Below are positions 1 through 13,200 of a stretch of DNA of 64,000 bases, piece by piece (the stretch's first letter is position 1; every line of letters begins with the position of its first letter). The stretch comes from Balanoglossus misakiensis. Its lineage: Eukaryota > Hemichordata. The stretch is taken from positions 1,488,001-1,552,000 of the forward strand of contig CM082579.2 of the NCBI GenBank assembly GCA_040954595.2, given 5' to 3'. The notes below the pieces were generated by a model, which was not told the DNA's origin, searched no databases, and was given only the letters and a program-made list of their open reading frames with translations. The position numbers and the translations under genes are program-made.

Positions 1-3000
1 GTTGCATAAGTGTACTTGCCTAAAGTAGCGTTGTTTTCAGGGCAGCCACGACATACATTTATAAGAAATGGCGCATACGTGCTTCGACATGGACAAATGT
101 CGTTTCTAAAGTCAATGACATCTGATGTTGTTTGTGAAAGAAGGCACCAACGGAAATGACATCAAATTAATGTAATTGGACTTGTCCATTCAACCAATGA
201 CCCTCAATTAGTTCAGAAACAAAATAGTTGCCAGAGTTCCGCAAAACTTCATTGATGAAAACAAAGTCTAGAACGAGACATGGCATGGTGATTCCCGTAT
301 TAGTTCTAGTTAGCAAATGAATCTGCTATAAAAAGGGGAAAACTGAAGCCAGGAGATAATATTACGCAAATTATGTCAACAACGCAACGCGTAGTGATAT
401 GATGCTACAGGTCGCCCGAGGACAGCCCTCCAGCGCAGTTCACACAGGGTTAATGTCGCGTGCGTAGTTCCGGAGGCAAGCTGCTTGTACCGTCGTTCGC
501 TCGAGGCTACGATTTCGATACGCATGTTGGATTTATCAGGAAAATGGTCTTCTCACGGACACACTGCAATCATTTAATCGTGATGGCAGGAATAGATCGA
601 TTGAAACCACTAATATATTATATTCCTAGGTCAATTCCTCTCGTTTCAGATTTGAAATGTCTGCTGGAATGAACTTATAGGCCTACAGGGTAGAGGACAA
701 TTTTCTGTACTCCAGTGTAACACTTTTCCCTGCTGTGTAATTTGTGACACAATACACCCTCCGGTTAGTTGCGTGAACAAAATGAATACTGCAGCCTACA
801 AGAGTGTTTTTACGCCGCATTGTTTTAAAGCGTATCAAACTATGTTGATCTAGTGCGTCTTTAATAAGAACTAAATTTTCTTGATTTAATCTCTGAGATA
901 ACCTCGTATCATTTATTCCACTGGTTAGAGTCTGTATTAAATATCTTCTTCTGCAAGTTTGTGTAATACAGTAGCCGGACACAGGCTATTTTTAGGTTTT
1001 CATCATACTCATCTACTTTGGTAACACGCCAGAGTACACAAAAATCGTGTATTACATTACATGCAGTCGGATAACGAGATCTTAGACCCCAGTCTTTCCA
1101 AAGGCTCCCGACTATGCAAATTTGGCCACAGATACTACGGGAATCGACGATTTATCCAAATCACACATTTTCAGGTGGTTGGTCCGTGGAAAAAGTACGC
1201 CGGCACTATCACATGGCTGGACAAGCCATTGTAACCGTATATAGACACATGTAGATTAGATGGGATTGCATCCCTTTCATTTGCATTCCTGATAAATTGT
1301 AGTTGACTAGACTACAGTCACTATCTCACCATGTTTAACGTGTTATATGCCATGAGCACAGTAATATCAATATGGTATTCATTTAAGGTTAAACATTTTT
1401 GCTGATATTATGACAGTGTCACCATGTGCAATTGACATTATTATATTTATGGTAAAAAGCAAACCGAGAAATCAACCATGAAAGAATACAACGCGTTCTA
1501 AGGATTTTTTTCCAGAATTTAAAATAATCAGAAATCTGTGTGACGTGGTTACCGCTCATCAGTGATATAACAATTCAGACGAAAATACCACTATTCAGAC
1601 TGATGGTTTGAAATCCTAACGATTTGAGTCCTAAAAGGTTTTCTTTGTAAATTTCATAATAATCGTGTTCCGTTTGATAAAAACGTAACCTCGTAGAATC
1701 AGTTTCAGAGTAACATATGTTCAACTTCGTTTCTTTCATGAAGTGAAAAAGCACGATAATAGCCGGACAGTATGTCGTGATTAACATCGTACAACTGGAT
1801 TTTTTTATCATATGAGGATGGTGACAAAAGTGTCTCTAGCGCACAGCAGTTGAACAACCTATATGATGACTAACTTATTAAACTCACATTTGCCAATTCG
1901 TCTGCTATGGTGCAAACAGAAATCTACGACCAGGCATGGCAACCTTTGTCGATTAAAGATCAACTAAAGACTTATCCACCTTGTCAAGAATAACACAGAC
2001 CCTTCTATTCATTGCTGTAGTCAAGCTTGTAATTATGTAGAATTATTTGAAAAATCAAAAGAAGCTAAAGCATGTTCCCACTGGGTTCACACAAAGCAGA
2101 GAAACTAGTCTGAATTAGAATAATTCGGATTTTGGTAAAGTTAAGATAATCTTGTTATCAAATCCCAGAAAATGCATGGTGACGGCTATCTTTGAATATT
2201 ATCTTTTAACAGAAATGTGCAATATGTACCTGATGGGGAAAATTAAGAGTGAAAGTCTGAGAATTTGATCTCCTAGAAATGTGCGAAAAAAGCTTTCAAA
2301 GAATTGTCTGGAATGTTGAGGGAATCTCTTATTGCATTAAAATACCCTTATTAGATCACGTTGATTCGAATTGTTAATCGGATCAGCTAGATTACTGGCC
2401 TGATTGGATTTCAATTAAACCCTGCCAGCCACAATTTCCGTCAAATGCATATCATTGTTTCCGTCGATGATATGGAAATTGGGGAAGGGTGACCCCGTTT
2501 TCGTCGGACAACATCTGAGTTTCAGAAACATGTGGACACATACAGCTTACCAGGTGATAAGCCCCTACATTATGTTTTGACCACAGCAGTTGTACCTTTG
2601 CATGAATGACATGTTTAATACCTGCATTCTAACACATACCAACGGACGACAATCACCATGACTAATCTATATGTTCCATGTCGCAATTTAAGGTCAGCTG
2701 ATCAGTTCAAACTCTGCCCTGTTCGATCACGCACCAAGAGTTATGGTGATCGCGCTTTTACTGTTGCTGCTCCAATTCTTTGGAATAATCTTCCACTCAC
2801 CATTCGCCAGGCACCAGACTTATCTGTTTTTAAATCAAATGTTAAAACTTTACTTTTTAAATCTGTTTTTTAGCCATTTGTTGTATTGTACTTTTGCTTT
2901 AAGCGTCATTGATCACATTTTTTTGTGGATACTGACGCTATACAAATAAATTATTATTATTATTATTATTATTTAATTTCAAATCGTAAACTTTGACCGA

Positions 3001-4854
3001 TTGTCCCTAATATGACAATGTCGTCTGTTCCAACACCCTTTTATCTCCACAAAACAGATGTCTGGATTTTTGTCACAGCTTGTTGCGAATATTCAGAAAT
3101 TCGTAAATGTATGAACATAAAATTCAATATGGCCGACATGTATCATGTGATGTCTGCCCACCCACCCCCTCCAGCATGGCCCTCACCAGTTACCTGAGAT
3201 GCACATCACGTACATGGCCTTATTGATCTTTGAATGGACTTTTTATGCTCATACAACCGCGGAAAAGAGACACCGGTAGAAAGCTTTTTAACGACAACTT
3301 GAACTCGTGTATGGAATTTAGGGCTTTCCGGTAAAGTATTGATAAACCGCAGCTGGGGAGAAGATATGCAAATTGTTGTCCGGTTCGGCAGATACTGAGC
3401 ACAAAGTGTGCACTTCGCCTGTAAGTAGCGACAACTGGTACAATTAAGCAAAGTTATGGCGCAAAGTTACAGCTAATGCCCCCTTTTAAATCTTACAAAG
3501 ACACACAAAACATAAATACAACTACATTGTATTCATGAACGACTTTATGGTTCCTACGTCATTGACATACTAGCCAAATAATGTTTAATTGTGTGTGTTT
3601 TGAATAATTTTCCGACACTTTACGACATCGGCCTTCAGTGAGTGCTCCCTCGGTCGACCTTCGACTCAAAATGACTAAAACCACACAGCGATATAAAATA
3701 TTTTATGCCCTGATAGACACGCTAGAAACTGTTAGAACGATGACAATAAACGTGATTTTAAAGACGAAACATCTGTCATCGGCGCAGAAAATATTAACTG
3801 GGGATAATAGACTTGTACTCCAGCTACTGAGAAGCTACAGAAATGTTCTTTGTAATTGGCCATCAGGACTCAGGGATTTGAGTAATACCCGGTATATCTC
3901 CTCGCCCAAGGGCATGTCACGACCCTCAAATGATAAATCAAACGAAGTCTGATTTCTGTGCCGTTACAGAAGAAGCCGGCCTAGAGCACTGTCGTAGCGA
4001 ACCGTGTCTGTCTACAGACTCTCAAATATATTCTGTTTGTTGTCATAGTCGTTCCGACTCTTCGGAAATTTCGATTTTAATTATGTGAAATAGTTGTCTT
4101 CTTTCGTGGTGTTTGTGATAATTACGTGTGAGTGATGAACACACATTTTGATTCGAGCTTTGACTTTTGCCTGCGGTTAGGAAATCCTTATGAATTGAAT
4201 CAAAGGTTTACTTTCATCTTGGGGTCTGAACATGTAAGAGAGCTCACTGTGGGAAACGATGGGGTCGGGGAAGTCATGACGCTGTCCCCAAGGCATTCTC
4301 TTAGTGTCTCTCCCTAACCCAGATGTGGAAGATACATCACAAATGAGATATATTCTTCTATGTACATATCTTTCAGTGGAACAGAGTTTGCTATATACTG
4401 ACATGATTACCGGGTTCACATCTACATATACCTATCTAGACTACCTGTTTCATATTTGAATCACGTTTCCACAATTTTCCCTTCCTTCCCATGATAGTGC
4501 ACATTTCATTAGTTGAGTGATGGCCGTGAAGGCAGAACAAAATGGCGCAAAACTGCAAATCCATCAAAATAGTTTTAACTTGAATAAATGCCAGGTTGCC
4601 AGTCTGCAGTCGGGGTAACGCATTGCAAAGGCACGAGACGAGACGTGAAAGTATGGACCACATTATTACAAGTTTCATTCTTGTGGCTACACACGTTCGA
4701 ACAGAAACAACCTGGTGGATTGAGTACCAGGCTTTGAGTGGTTTGATTGCAGCTTTACAATTTGAACAAAGCACGTGACAAATACACTAATGACTGGTGA
4801 TATGCTCTGATATGCGGTTAACATCTGGATTAATTCTTTCCTTTTCCTTTTCAG
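1..4854. other. Non-coding region upstream of iGluR exon
   Basis: I see no coding exon here apart from a LINE remnant at about 2640-2975. Open frames up to about 110 codons occur on both strands but lack recognisable motifs or flanking splice sites. The first exon(s) of the glutamate receptor (signal peptide and first beta strand) must lie here or further upstream, but I could not identify them. Confidence 0.6.
2640..2975 (+). mobile_element. 3' end of a CR1/L2-like non-LTR retrotransposon
   Basis: Frame 2658-2873 ends in the C-terminal tail common to reverse transcriptases of CR1/L2-like LINEs: residues SYGDRAFTVAAPILWNNLPL followed by an FKSNVKTLLF-type ending and a stop. After the stop comes a short 3' tail with an inverted repeat (agcgtca at 2902-2908, tgacgct at 2933-2939), then tacaaataaa and an (ATT)n tail at about 2950-2974. 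This stop, hairpin and trinucleotide-tail arrangement is typical of these LINEs. The rest of the reverse transcriptase and the endonuclease are absent, so this is a dead, 5'-truncated copy. Confidence 0.85.
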
Positions 4855-7800
4855 GGATTGTCTATTGCGACAGAAACGCCACTGTCGTCAGACACTCGGT
4901 CGGCAAAGCCCTGGAGTACGTGAACAACGATAACGAAACTTTGAAAGATGTGACGTTAATAGGCTTACAGAAATACTTTGATTCATACCCACTTCTTACG
5001 CGCGCAATAAGCGGTAAGTGAATGATGCAAATTACGTGCCTTAATTTGTACCAAACGATCCTTGATTGTAATCGTCAATGACAACGCCGCTTTGCTACTT
5101 CTCATTACAATATCGGAAGAACTTTTGTGTAATTTTCAAATTGGTTAATGGAACGGATTTAATTAATGATTTTAAATAGTTAAGAGATGTCCAGTGGTAT
5201 AAAATGTAATACGATCTTCCATTACTTTCTGATCGAACCGCGCGGAAAATTCCATTGGTTGTATTCTGCAAGTATTATAAGATCGCTTACTGAAGCTAAC
5301 TATCACGCGATATCCTCCAACTAAATTCAAAGATCATGGCCGTTTTTTTATCTTCCAGCTTGTGATTTGGTTTCTGATAATGTCGCCGCCATTATGGTCA
5401 GTGATTCCTGCAAGTCACATCTGAAAGACATATTCTACATAACCAATACACTTGAAATTCCAACCATCATCGTCGACCACTTCTTCATCGATGACATAGC
5501 AACGCCATACACCATCAGCATGTTTCCAAGTCAACGACTCTTCACGCACGCGCTGACGGATGTATTGACGTACTACGCCTGGAAAGAATTCGTCATTATC
5601 TATGACGACATTCTGGGTAAGGCCACGTTCGTTGTTTTTACAATGTTCGCCACTGTTTTGCTTTGGAAAGAACGGCTACTGTTCTTGGTAAAAACCAACC
5701 AACGAGGAAAATAATGAATCAAGGCGAGATTACGGTTTAAATATTCCCTCAGAACAAGATGGCGTCTCCGCAGGTTTACATGTGAGATACCGTCTTGTCC
5801 GGGGAGTTATATAACTGTAATCGCGGCAGAATGCAAGTTTGGAAGAACATCTGAATGCATTCACTTTGACCGGCATAAAAGCATGCACGCAATCAACAGG
5901 TGGTGTTTCCAGTCACGTGACTATAGTCCTCTCACGTATCAACTCTTTGTTCTGCTCAGTACGACTGGTCTGTGATTCACACAGAAATGTTGGTTCTCCC
6001 AACTTTTCAATTCTTTGTTGCTCTGAGGTATTTGAAGAGTCGTTTTGAAAACAAAGAAGAAAACAAAGTATTCACTATCTTGTTCATACAAATCACTATT
6101 TCAATCTTCTCCATGCATGATAATTATGGTAATTAGATCCGTCGTATTTTGGTAATCAGACATTTCCATCTCACGCTCGTTGATTCCTTCCGTCATTCGA
6201 CATTTCCGTATGCCAGGGTAAATTTGAGCGATTTCCTGGGGGTGCAGTGCCAAAAACACACCGCCAATGCAACGGGAAATTTTGACAATTTGCATGCCCT
6301 TTGAAAACAGAGGAAAAACATACACTAAGCTGACCTTTTATGTAGTCATCCGCCAGCAACTGCAGTAAGGATCATTATATCTATCAGCAGCGCAGAATTG
6401 GCTTAGAGGATCAATTTGTATTTCCTCTACTGATAGACCATCACTCGGGGATAGATGTATGATGTCAACACTGATACAAATCATTCCCGAAAGGTGCAAT
6501 TTGGAATCAGTGGGAGTAGAATAATATGATGCCTTGCGAAAGTCAAAATTCTTAAAGAAGCCGCGTTGCCGCCACCAGGGTTTTAAAGAGCGCGCACAAC
6601 TTAATAAAGCTCCAATTGCCAAGATTTGTTAATCAGACACATGGCATATATGCCTTGCCTCTGGCGTGTATTTGTTTTCCTCTGTTTGGGTCACGCATCA
6701 ACCTTTGAATAGAGTCCCTCAAAAATGGACTGTACTTTGAAGGTGCGATGATACAGATAATAGTGAGAAAAAATGCCTCTTTACTATAGAGCCAAGGGAA
6801 ACCAATGTTAAACGCGAGAAGAGCAACACATTTCCTTAATGGAGTTGTGTGTTTTTCCCTTCCAGGGTTCAGAGATCTGGAATACTTTTTCATGGCATCT
6901 GGACGCGAGAGTTGGAAAATAAAAGTGAAGAAAGTTTCTGTGAAGGCAATGGGAGAGTCGGTCCTCATGGGGGTCTTGCAGGATGTCCGAAGTTCAGGAA
7001 TCCGGCAGATCATCGCCCATTGCCACCAGAGCACCATACCACTCGTTCTCCGATATGTGAGTATATTTCAGTGCCTGTCGCTGTGGCAATCAGCGCCATA
7101 ATGTAAAAATACACTTATGAGCTGCTGAGCTATCCATTGAAATAGTTCGATTTAAGACACAAAGCATCGCGGTGAAGGAGGCAGACTGATACACTGACAA
7201 CAACGGAAAGAAAGCACGAACAACCTATCAGCTTTTTGTCATAAAAAAGCTTCATGCAATTTCTCTTGACAGGCTATGCGACTCGCAATGGTAAATATTC
7301 GCTACAGCTGGATATTTACTGATTTGGTGAGTACAATTTAATTTTTTTGGATCATTTGCGTAGAGGGCGACATCCTTTTATGGCATTCAGCGTCAAGATG
7401 GCGTCTGATTTTTGCACTTTTCTTGTATTCCCATACAGCAAGCCTCGTTCACGGACATAGAAGAAGTCCAGTACACTCAAGTGAATTTGACGATGTTCTC
7501 CCTTGGCCAGGCCATCTACAACAACAAGGCTCCTTACAATATTCCCGGAAATTGGCTGGAGAATCTGAACGCAGAGAACGGCTTACAAGAATTGCTCGTT
7601 TATGATGCCATCCGATCGCTGGCCCAGGCTCTGGAAAACATGGTCAAAGACGGAAGAACACTTCGTATGCAGACAAAAAAGTGTGCGGGAAAGGAGATTG
7701 AAGTCGTCGACAACGGTGCCAAAATTATGAAATACTTCAAAGAGGTAATTTTAAAACTTCAGTTTCTAATACTTAACCTAGCTCCCTCAAGAGAACCCCA

Positions 7801-10294
7801 GTATCAGCTTATAACTGGTGAATACAATTTGGTTCTCGCAGGTGCAGTTTGAAGGTTTGACCGGCGTTGTTAATTTCACCCAGAATGCAACGCGCGATGA
7901 CATCGAACTGACCGTACTTGGGATGAATGACCAAGGTCTGAAGGCGGTAAGTGTTTTGGTAGTATTCCTTCTTGGATCAGAGAATCAAATGATCTCAAAT
8001 GTTCCATTATATGTACGTACCATCATTCAAAATGGCTGCTAAATCGCTGAACGATGACCCGATGTGTCATTTTGCCTTAATGAGAAACTGGATTTTCTTG
8101 CATCGACAGATGGGAACCTGGACCAAAGACACAGATCCCTTGCGCCTGCGCTCTTCGCGCCGCAATGGAACCTTCATCTTCGGTACTCGGCCTTTACGGG
8201 TGACAACAATCATAGTAAGTCGCGGGAAAACTTCAGTTGAAACTTCATCTTGCAGGCGGCATACATGTAAAATGGCGTTATATAGTTTCACGAAGTGTTG
8301 ACTCTGGACCGCCTTTCCAATTCTGCTGGTCAGAGCACATTTGTTGGTAATGTCTTCTGTCATTTGCATGAACATCTATCTGTACGCACAAAATATCAGG
8401 CCTATGTATAGTGATTTACTTGAATAACGCACGAGCTTTTCATAGGATTACACCCTCACAAAGTCTTCGTCAACTTCCCTCCAGGAGGAACCGTTCATAA
8501 TGGAAAAACACAATGCTGACGAGAAGGGACTGACTGGGGCCGATCGTTATGAGGGCTACTGTATCGACATGCTCGAGAGGCTTTCCGAAATGATGAACTT
8601 TAAGTTCCACTTAGAGTTGGTCAAAGACGGAAAATTCGGTTCCAGGGACGACAAGGGAGAATGGAATGGCATGGTCCGAGAACTTCAAGATTACGTAAGT
8701 ACCGCTATGCGTGTCGGGAGTAAAGCACACTAGGTTTAAAGTGTAAGTGAATTTTTCGCATCAAGTTGAATTATTTCAACAAAATCAAAATATAAAGTTA
8801 TTGAACTATTCAGCAACTGTTTGTGCCTAACACGCCTTTCTGTCCATGTTTACATGTTGATACGTTGCATTACCAAAAGAAGGCGGACCTGGCCGTGGCT
8901 CCGTTGACCATCAGTTCTGAACGGGAAGAGGCGATCGACTTCACCAAACCTTACATGACCCTCGGGATCAGCATTCTGATCAAGAAACCAGGCGAGGCCA
9001 AACCAGGATACTTTGCCTTCTTGCAGCCGCTCAGTAACATCGTTTGGCTTTCTGTCACCGCGACGTACTTGTCCGTCAGTTTCGTACTCTTCGCTATCAA
9101 CAGGACTAGTCCGTTTGAGTGGAAACGTATGGCGGACAGGGGAATCCTTGCCAAAGCCGACGCGGGAAATCTGGATTTCTCAAACAGTCTGTGGTGGTGT
9201 TTTGGATCCTTCATGCAGCAAGGCGTCGACTACTCCCCAAAGTCAACGGCCGCCAGAGTTGTAGGCGGCTCGTGGTGGTTGTTCACTCTCTTCCTTGTGA
9301 CGTCATACACGGCCAACATGGCGGCGTTTTTGACGATTACCAGACTGGACGCCCCGATTCGTGGCGTAGAAGACTTAACAACCCAAACAAAAGTTGTTTA
9401 TGGTACAGTTGTGAACAGTCAACCGCTGTCTTTCTTTTCGACTTCAAACAACGATTTATACAAACAAATGTTTGCGTATATGGACTCCACTCCAGGAGCA
9501 ATTGTTGAGAGCACAGCGGCGGGCGTTGAACGCGTGCGAAAAGGTGGCTACGCGTTTCTGTGGGACTCTACAGTCAACGAATATTTGGTGCAAAAGCAAC
9601 CGTGTGACGTGATGACTGTAGGTAGCACCTTTGATCTGAAAGGTTACGGCATCGGGCTTCCGATGGGGGCGCCCTACCGTGACGATTTCACCATCGCTGT
9701 GCTGAAGCTCCGAGAAGAAGGTGAGATTTTACGAGATTTGAAAATACAAACCCGTAATTAAAAGTTTTGCAATAAACTTTTTTCTTATAGAAAACTTTTT
9801 GAACAACTCAGATTATGGGCGATAAGAACTTTTCTTCCTCATGTTTAATCATACAACGGTTCTTTTTACTCAGGATTTCTTGAAAACATACAAAAGAAAT
9901 GGTGGACGGAGCGAGGCGACTGTCCAAAAACAGAAATGATTGGCACAAGTGACATCCCCACACAGCTTGGATTTGACCAGTTTGCGGGGATGTTTTGTGT
10001 GGTCGGCGCGGGCGCTGGACTTGGGCTACTGACGTCACTCATGGAAAATTTAGTTTTCGTCAGACGAAACCAAGTCAAAAAGAAGAGGAGGCGGAAGGCG
10101 GCACAGGTGAGGAGAGAAATTTGTTTGTTGAAGATTGACCAAAAAGACCTGCAATAACCTCTATCCCAAATCACAATTCCTGTCTTTACTTTTTTTTCAA
10201 AAACATCTTTGTTCCGCAGTGTGATAGCCAGAGACACTATAAAATGTGCCGAAGTGAATCACTACTCCCTTCAGCGTCACGAGAAGAAATCTAA
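4855..10294 (+). CDS. Ionotropic glutamate receptor subunit, non-NMDA type (5' partial)
   Basis: Eleven exons: 4855-5013, 5359-5616, 6866-7056, 7273-7326, 7439-7744, 7842-7946, 8110-8214, 8485-8694, 8880-9720, 9874-10106, 10220-10294. Phases agree throughout and give 844 residues after one split codon. Order: amino-terminal LIVBP-like domain (about 390 residues), S1 ligand half (EEPFIM, EGYCIDML, PLTI...ER), M1, pore helix with MQQG, M3 with SYTANMAAFLT, S2 half with FLWDS, the cysteine pair PCDV...GDCP, M4, and a short basic tail ending in TAA. It should be a tetrameric ligand-gated cation channel in the neuronal plasma membrane. The signal-peptide exon is missing. Overall layout is kainate/AMPA-like, but ligand residues resemble GluN1, so I do not assign a symbol; an epsilon- or phi-class subunit is possible. 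Confidence 0.93.
8880..9720 (+). CDS. iGluR exon 9: end of S1, M1, pore, M3 and S2
   Basis: This 841-bp exon carries the channel core. Thr of PLTI and the Arg of the SSER stretch are the conserved S1 contacts for the ligand alpha-carboxylate. The Q/R position is Gln (codon 9216-9218), so the gene encodes the unedited, calcium-permeable form. M3 reads SYTANMAAF, with Met (9318-9320) where Leu is usual. In S2 the pair normally Ser/Ala-Thr is Gln-Pro (9420-9425), and the usual Leu/Met-Glu is Trp-Asp (9561-9566). The acceptor at 8878-8879 has a modest pyrimidine tract but gives the family-typical join into KADLAVAPLTI. Confidence 0.93.
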
Positions 10295-10298
10295 TAAA
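10293..10298 (+). promoter_or_regulatory. AATAAA overlapping the iGluR stop codon
   Basis: TAATAAA places a polyadenylation hexamer across the stop codon at 10292-10294. If used, the 3' UTR would be very short; it may be coincidental. Confidence 0.3.
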
Positions 10299-13200
10299 CT
10301 GTGATTAACATCCCAACTCTCGCGAGATCTAGTGAGTCCTTAAAAGTCTAGCTACTAATCGATGTGCTATAAAGCGTTATTTTAAAATGCACATAGTCAG
10401 TGTTGCATATATAGCATAGAATTCCAGGAGGGGAGATTTCGTCAATGAGAATTTGAAACAAAATGTCGGTCATAAGTGTTTGTTAGTTGACCTCATTTTT
10501 TCTCATTTTCGAAGTCTCATCCTCTTTCTATTCGCAAAATGCACTGCACAATATGTCAACGCTTCATAATTGACACACATCACATTGGAAATCAATTCCC
10601 AGGTGTTATTTGCGGAAGACTGAATGACGCAGCACTCACTGCATGCAAATTGCGAGATCGAGATCGGAGTTCAGTGTTTGCATGACTAATGGGGGCGCTA
10701 GATAATGGTATGATGTCAAAAGTTGATCAATAATATTTGTTTCTGTGAACAAAAATGCTGATACTTTCACAACCACGATGTGTTCCAAAAGAACACATTT
10801 CTCAACAACTGTCCCTTGAAAACTTTGACTCAAAAGTTTAATACACCCGTTACATAGAGTCTTTAAAAAATTGAACCCTTTGTAGGTGTTGAATGTCTTT
10901 TTGGCTTGCATGCCTTTTAGCTAATAAGCTGGGAGAGCGAATTTGTTATGTCGCTATAAATGCAAATCTTCTCCAATATGCGCTACAATAACATGTCTCC
11001 AGGAAGACCCCATTAATCGGTTTGAAAGTTTAAGTTCAATAAATATGCAGCTGATTCAAATTGTTTCCCAATATTCTATTTCCCGAAACGAAGAACAAAA
11101 TACGAACAAGGGATGACACATCGGCACAGTGTAGACTCTTACCTAGCTCGAAATCAAAGACGTTTTCTTTCAAATCTGGCTAGAGTACAACTTTCTTTTG
11201 CGAGGCTAATTAAATTGTATACTGTTTTTATATTACAACAGAAACAAGGGTTACCTTACAACGGCGTGCGATACGGATCAAGACTGGCCGAGTTTGATCC
11301 CGTGGACGATAGGGTATCCACCGTGTGACGTAGACAAACGTGTGATTCCCGCGAGATTTGACGAGAACATTGCCACGACAGGATCAATCTGCAGAAGCTT
11401 GCGATTCGAAAAGCAATACATGTACTTTATGATGGCACAACGGGGATAATTACCTTGGATGTAAACGACTCAAGAAAAAAATATTCCTATCGAACGCTTC
11501 TTCGCAGACACAATGTCACATTCAAAGTCGTGTGAACATTACTGTTGAGGCATTTTCCAATACCATCCAATGGTAACTTGTACGTCTTTATATATATTTG
11601 ACAAATTTGCCAAAGAGCCGCACCTGATGACGTCATCAGTAGTGTGGAGATGAAGGGAGCAAGTCGCTGTTGGTCTTCCAACTGTCTTTGAACGAATTTT
11701 GTTTTATTGCTTGATAAATGTTGAATGTTAATAATTTTTCATAAAAGGTATTGATTATTTAATAAGCAAACCTTTACGCTTTTTTTGATGTCGACATCTT
11801 AGTGTCGAAAAAACTTTTCGCTTGAAAATCAAACGGACTGAGAGGGCGTGCTGTATGGCTACCTAAGAAAAGTGTAGTACAGAACTGTGATTTGAAAAAT
11901 TGTGTTAGTTATTATCGATCAAGTTCGATCGGATGTGTCGATCAAATTGACGCATCCTTAACTAACCGAAACAAACGTCCGTGCCGGTCGCGAGAACAGT
12001 GCAGACCTGCTTGAGCGATATTTTATTTTTATTGATTCAATTAGTTATACTCAGTCTGTTTCATTTGTTGTTAGGTGTATAACTGAACCTCTATGACTGC
12101 GGTAAAGCTGTCGTATATTTTTAAGTTATCATGGTCAGTCAGAAAGTTAGGAAATTCTATTTAGTAAAATTTTAAAAAAATCAATTATTCATGGCGATAT
12201 TTTATGGTCAGTTTGACTAAAAAAACGCCTTGCCAACTGAAAAATATTTAATAAAACATGGCTGAACGATTTAGTAACAATCAGCTGGTTAGAAATGCAG
12301 TTTAAATCAACATCGATGAGACTGACTCATTGGGTCAATCTGGATATCGGTGCAAATTCCGCTTGTTCACGCACATAAGAGTTCGCCAAACAGAAATTGA
12401 GAATCCATCAAGTATTTTTGTGATAATACTTCAGTTTGGCACTTTGAGTTTTATAGTAAGAGTTAGTTCGGGTATTTGAGGGATGTATTATGGGGAAGCT
12501 CATTAAAAATCATGCATGCTGAATATAATAATATTATAAATAGGTAAGTTATAAGAAGTTACGTCCTACAGCGCGGTGCGCAACGGACAATTCGACCCGG
12601 GAGAAACTGGTAAATGGAAAGTCTTAGGACGCACATTTTTCATATGAGAAAGATTTAAGAGAAAGATAATCCCAATTATCCCATTGGTCTGACCAATTAT
12701 CTATTCTGTCGTGGATGCACAAAATAATCCATTTTAATAACCAGACATTAAAGTACATTTTTCGTTGATTTTTACTTCACGAATTCACAAAAAGGTTCAA
12801 TTTTCCCCACATCTAGTTGAGCCGATGCACTTTCGACACTTAGGAAGTTCTTTAATGGGTATGCCATTTATCCCATTACGCGAGACACCAACAGGATTGG
12901 TGTAATTGACGCGGGAAATTAATATACTTGAGACTTCCGACACATACGTGCACAGTACACATGACGATGTTTTTCAATGAACACGACTTTTACTTTTCAT
13001 TGACGAAGCTATACAGTATTTCTGTTATTCTGCATGATTCCTTCTAGTGTAAAGCTCAGCTTTTAAAACATTTCTATGTTTATTCTGACCATCAGAGGTT
13101 TATTTTTTCTGGAGGGGTGATTTATTAACATCGATGAATATTGGGATATTTATATGGCTAGCACAGTGATAACTAAAGAATAAACTTTTCAAAATTTTAC

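Noticed and set aside
2743-2949. Leucine-rich frame that looks like a signal peptide (+)
   Set aside because: It is another frame of the LINE reverse transcriptase tail.
3638-3952. 104-codon open frame (+) as a possible first iGluR exon
   Set aside because: No signal peptide, no family resemblance and no fitting donor in phase 1.
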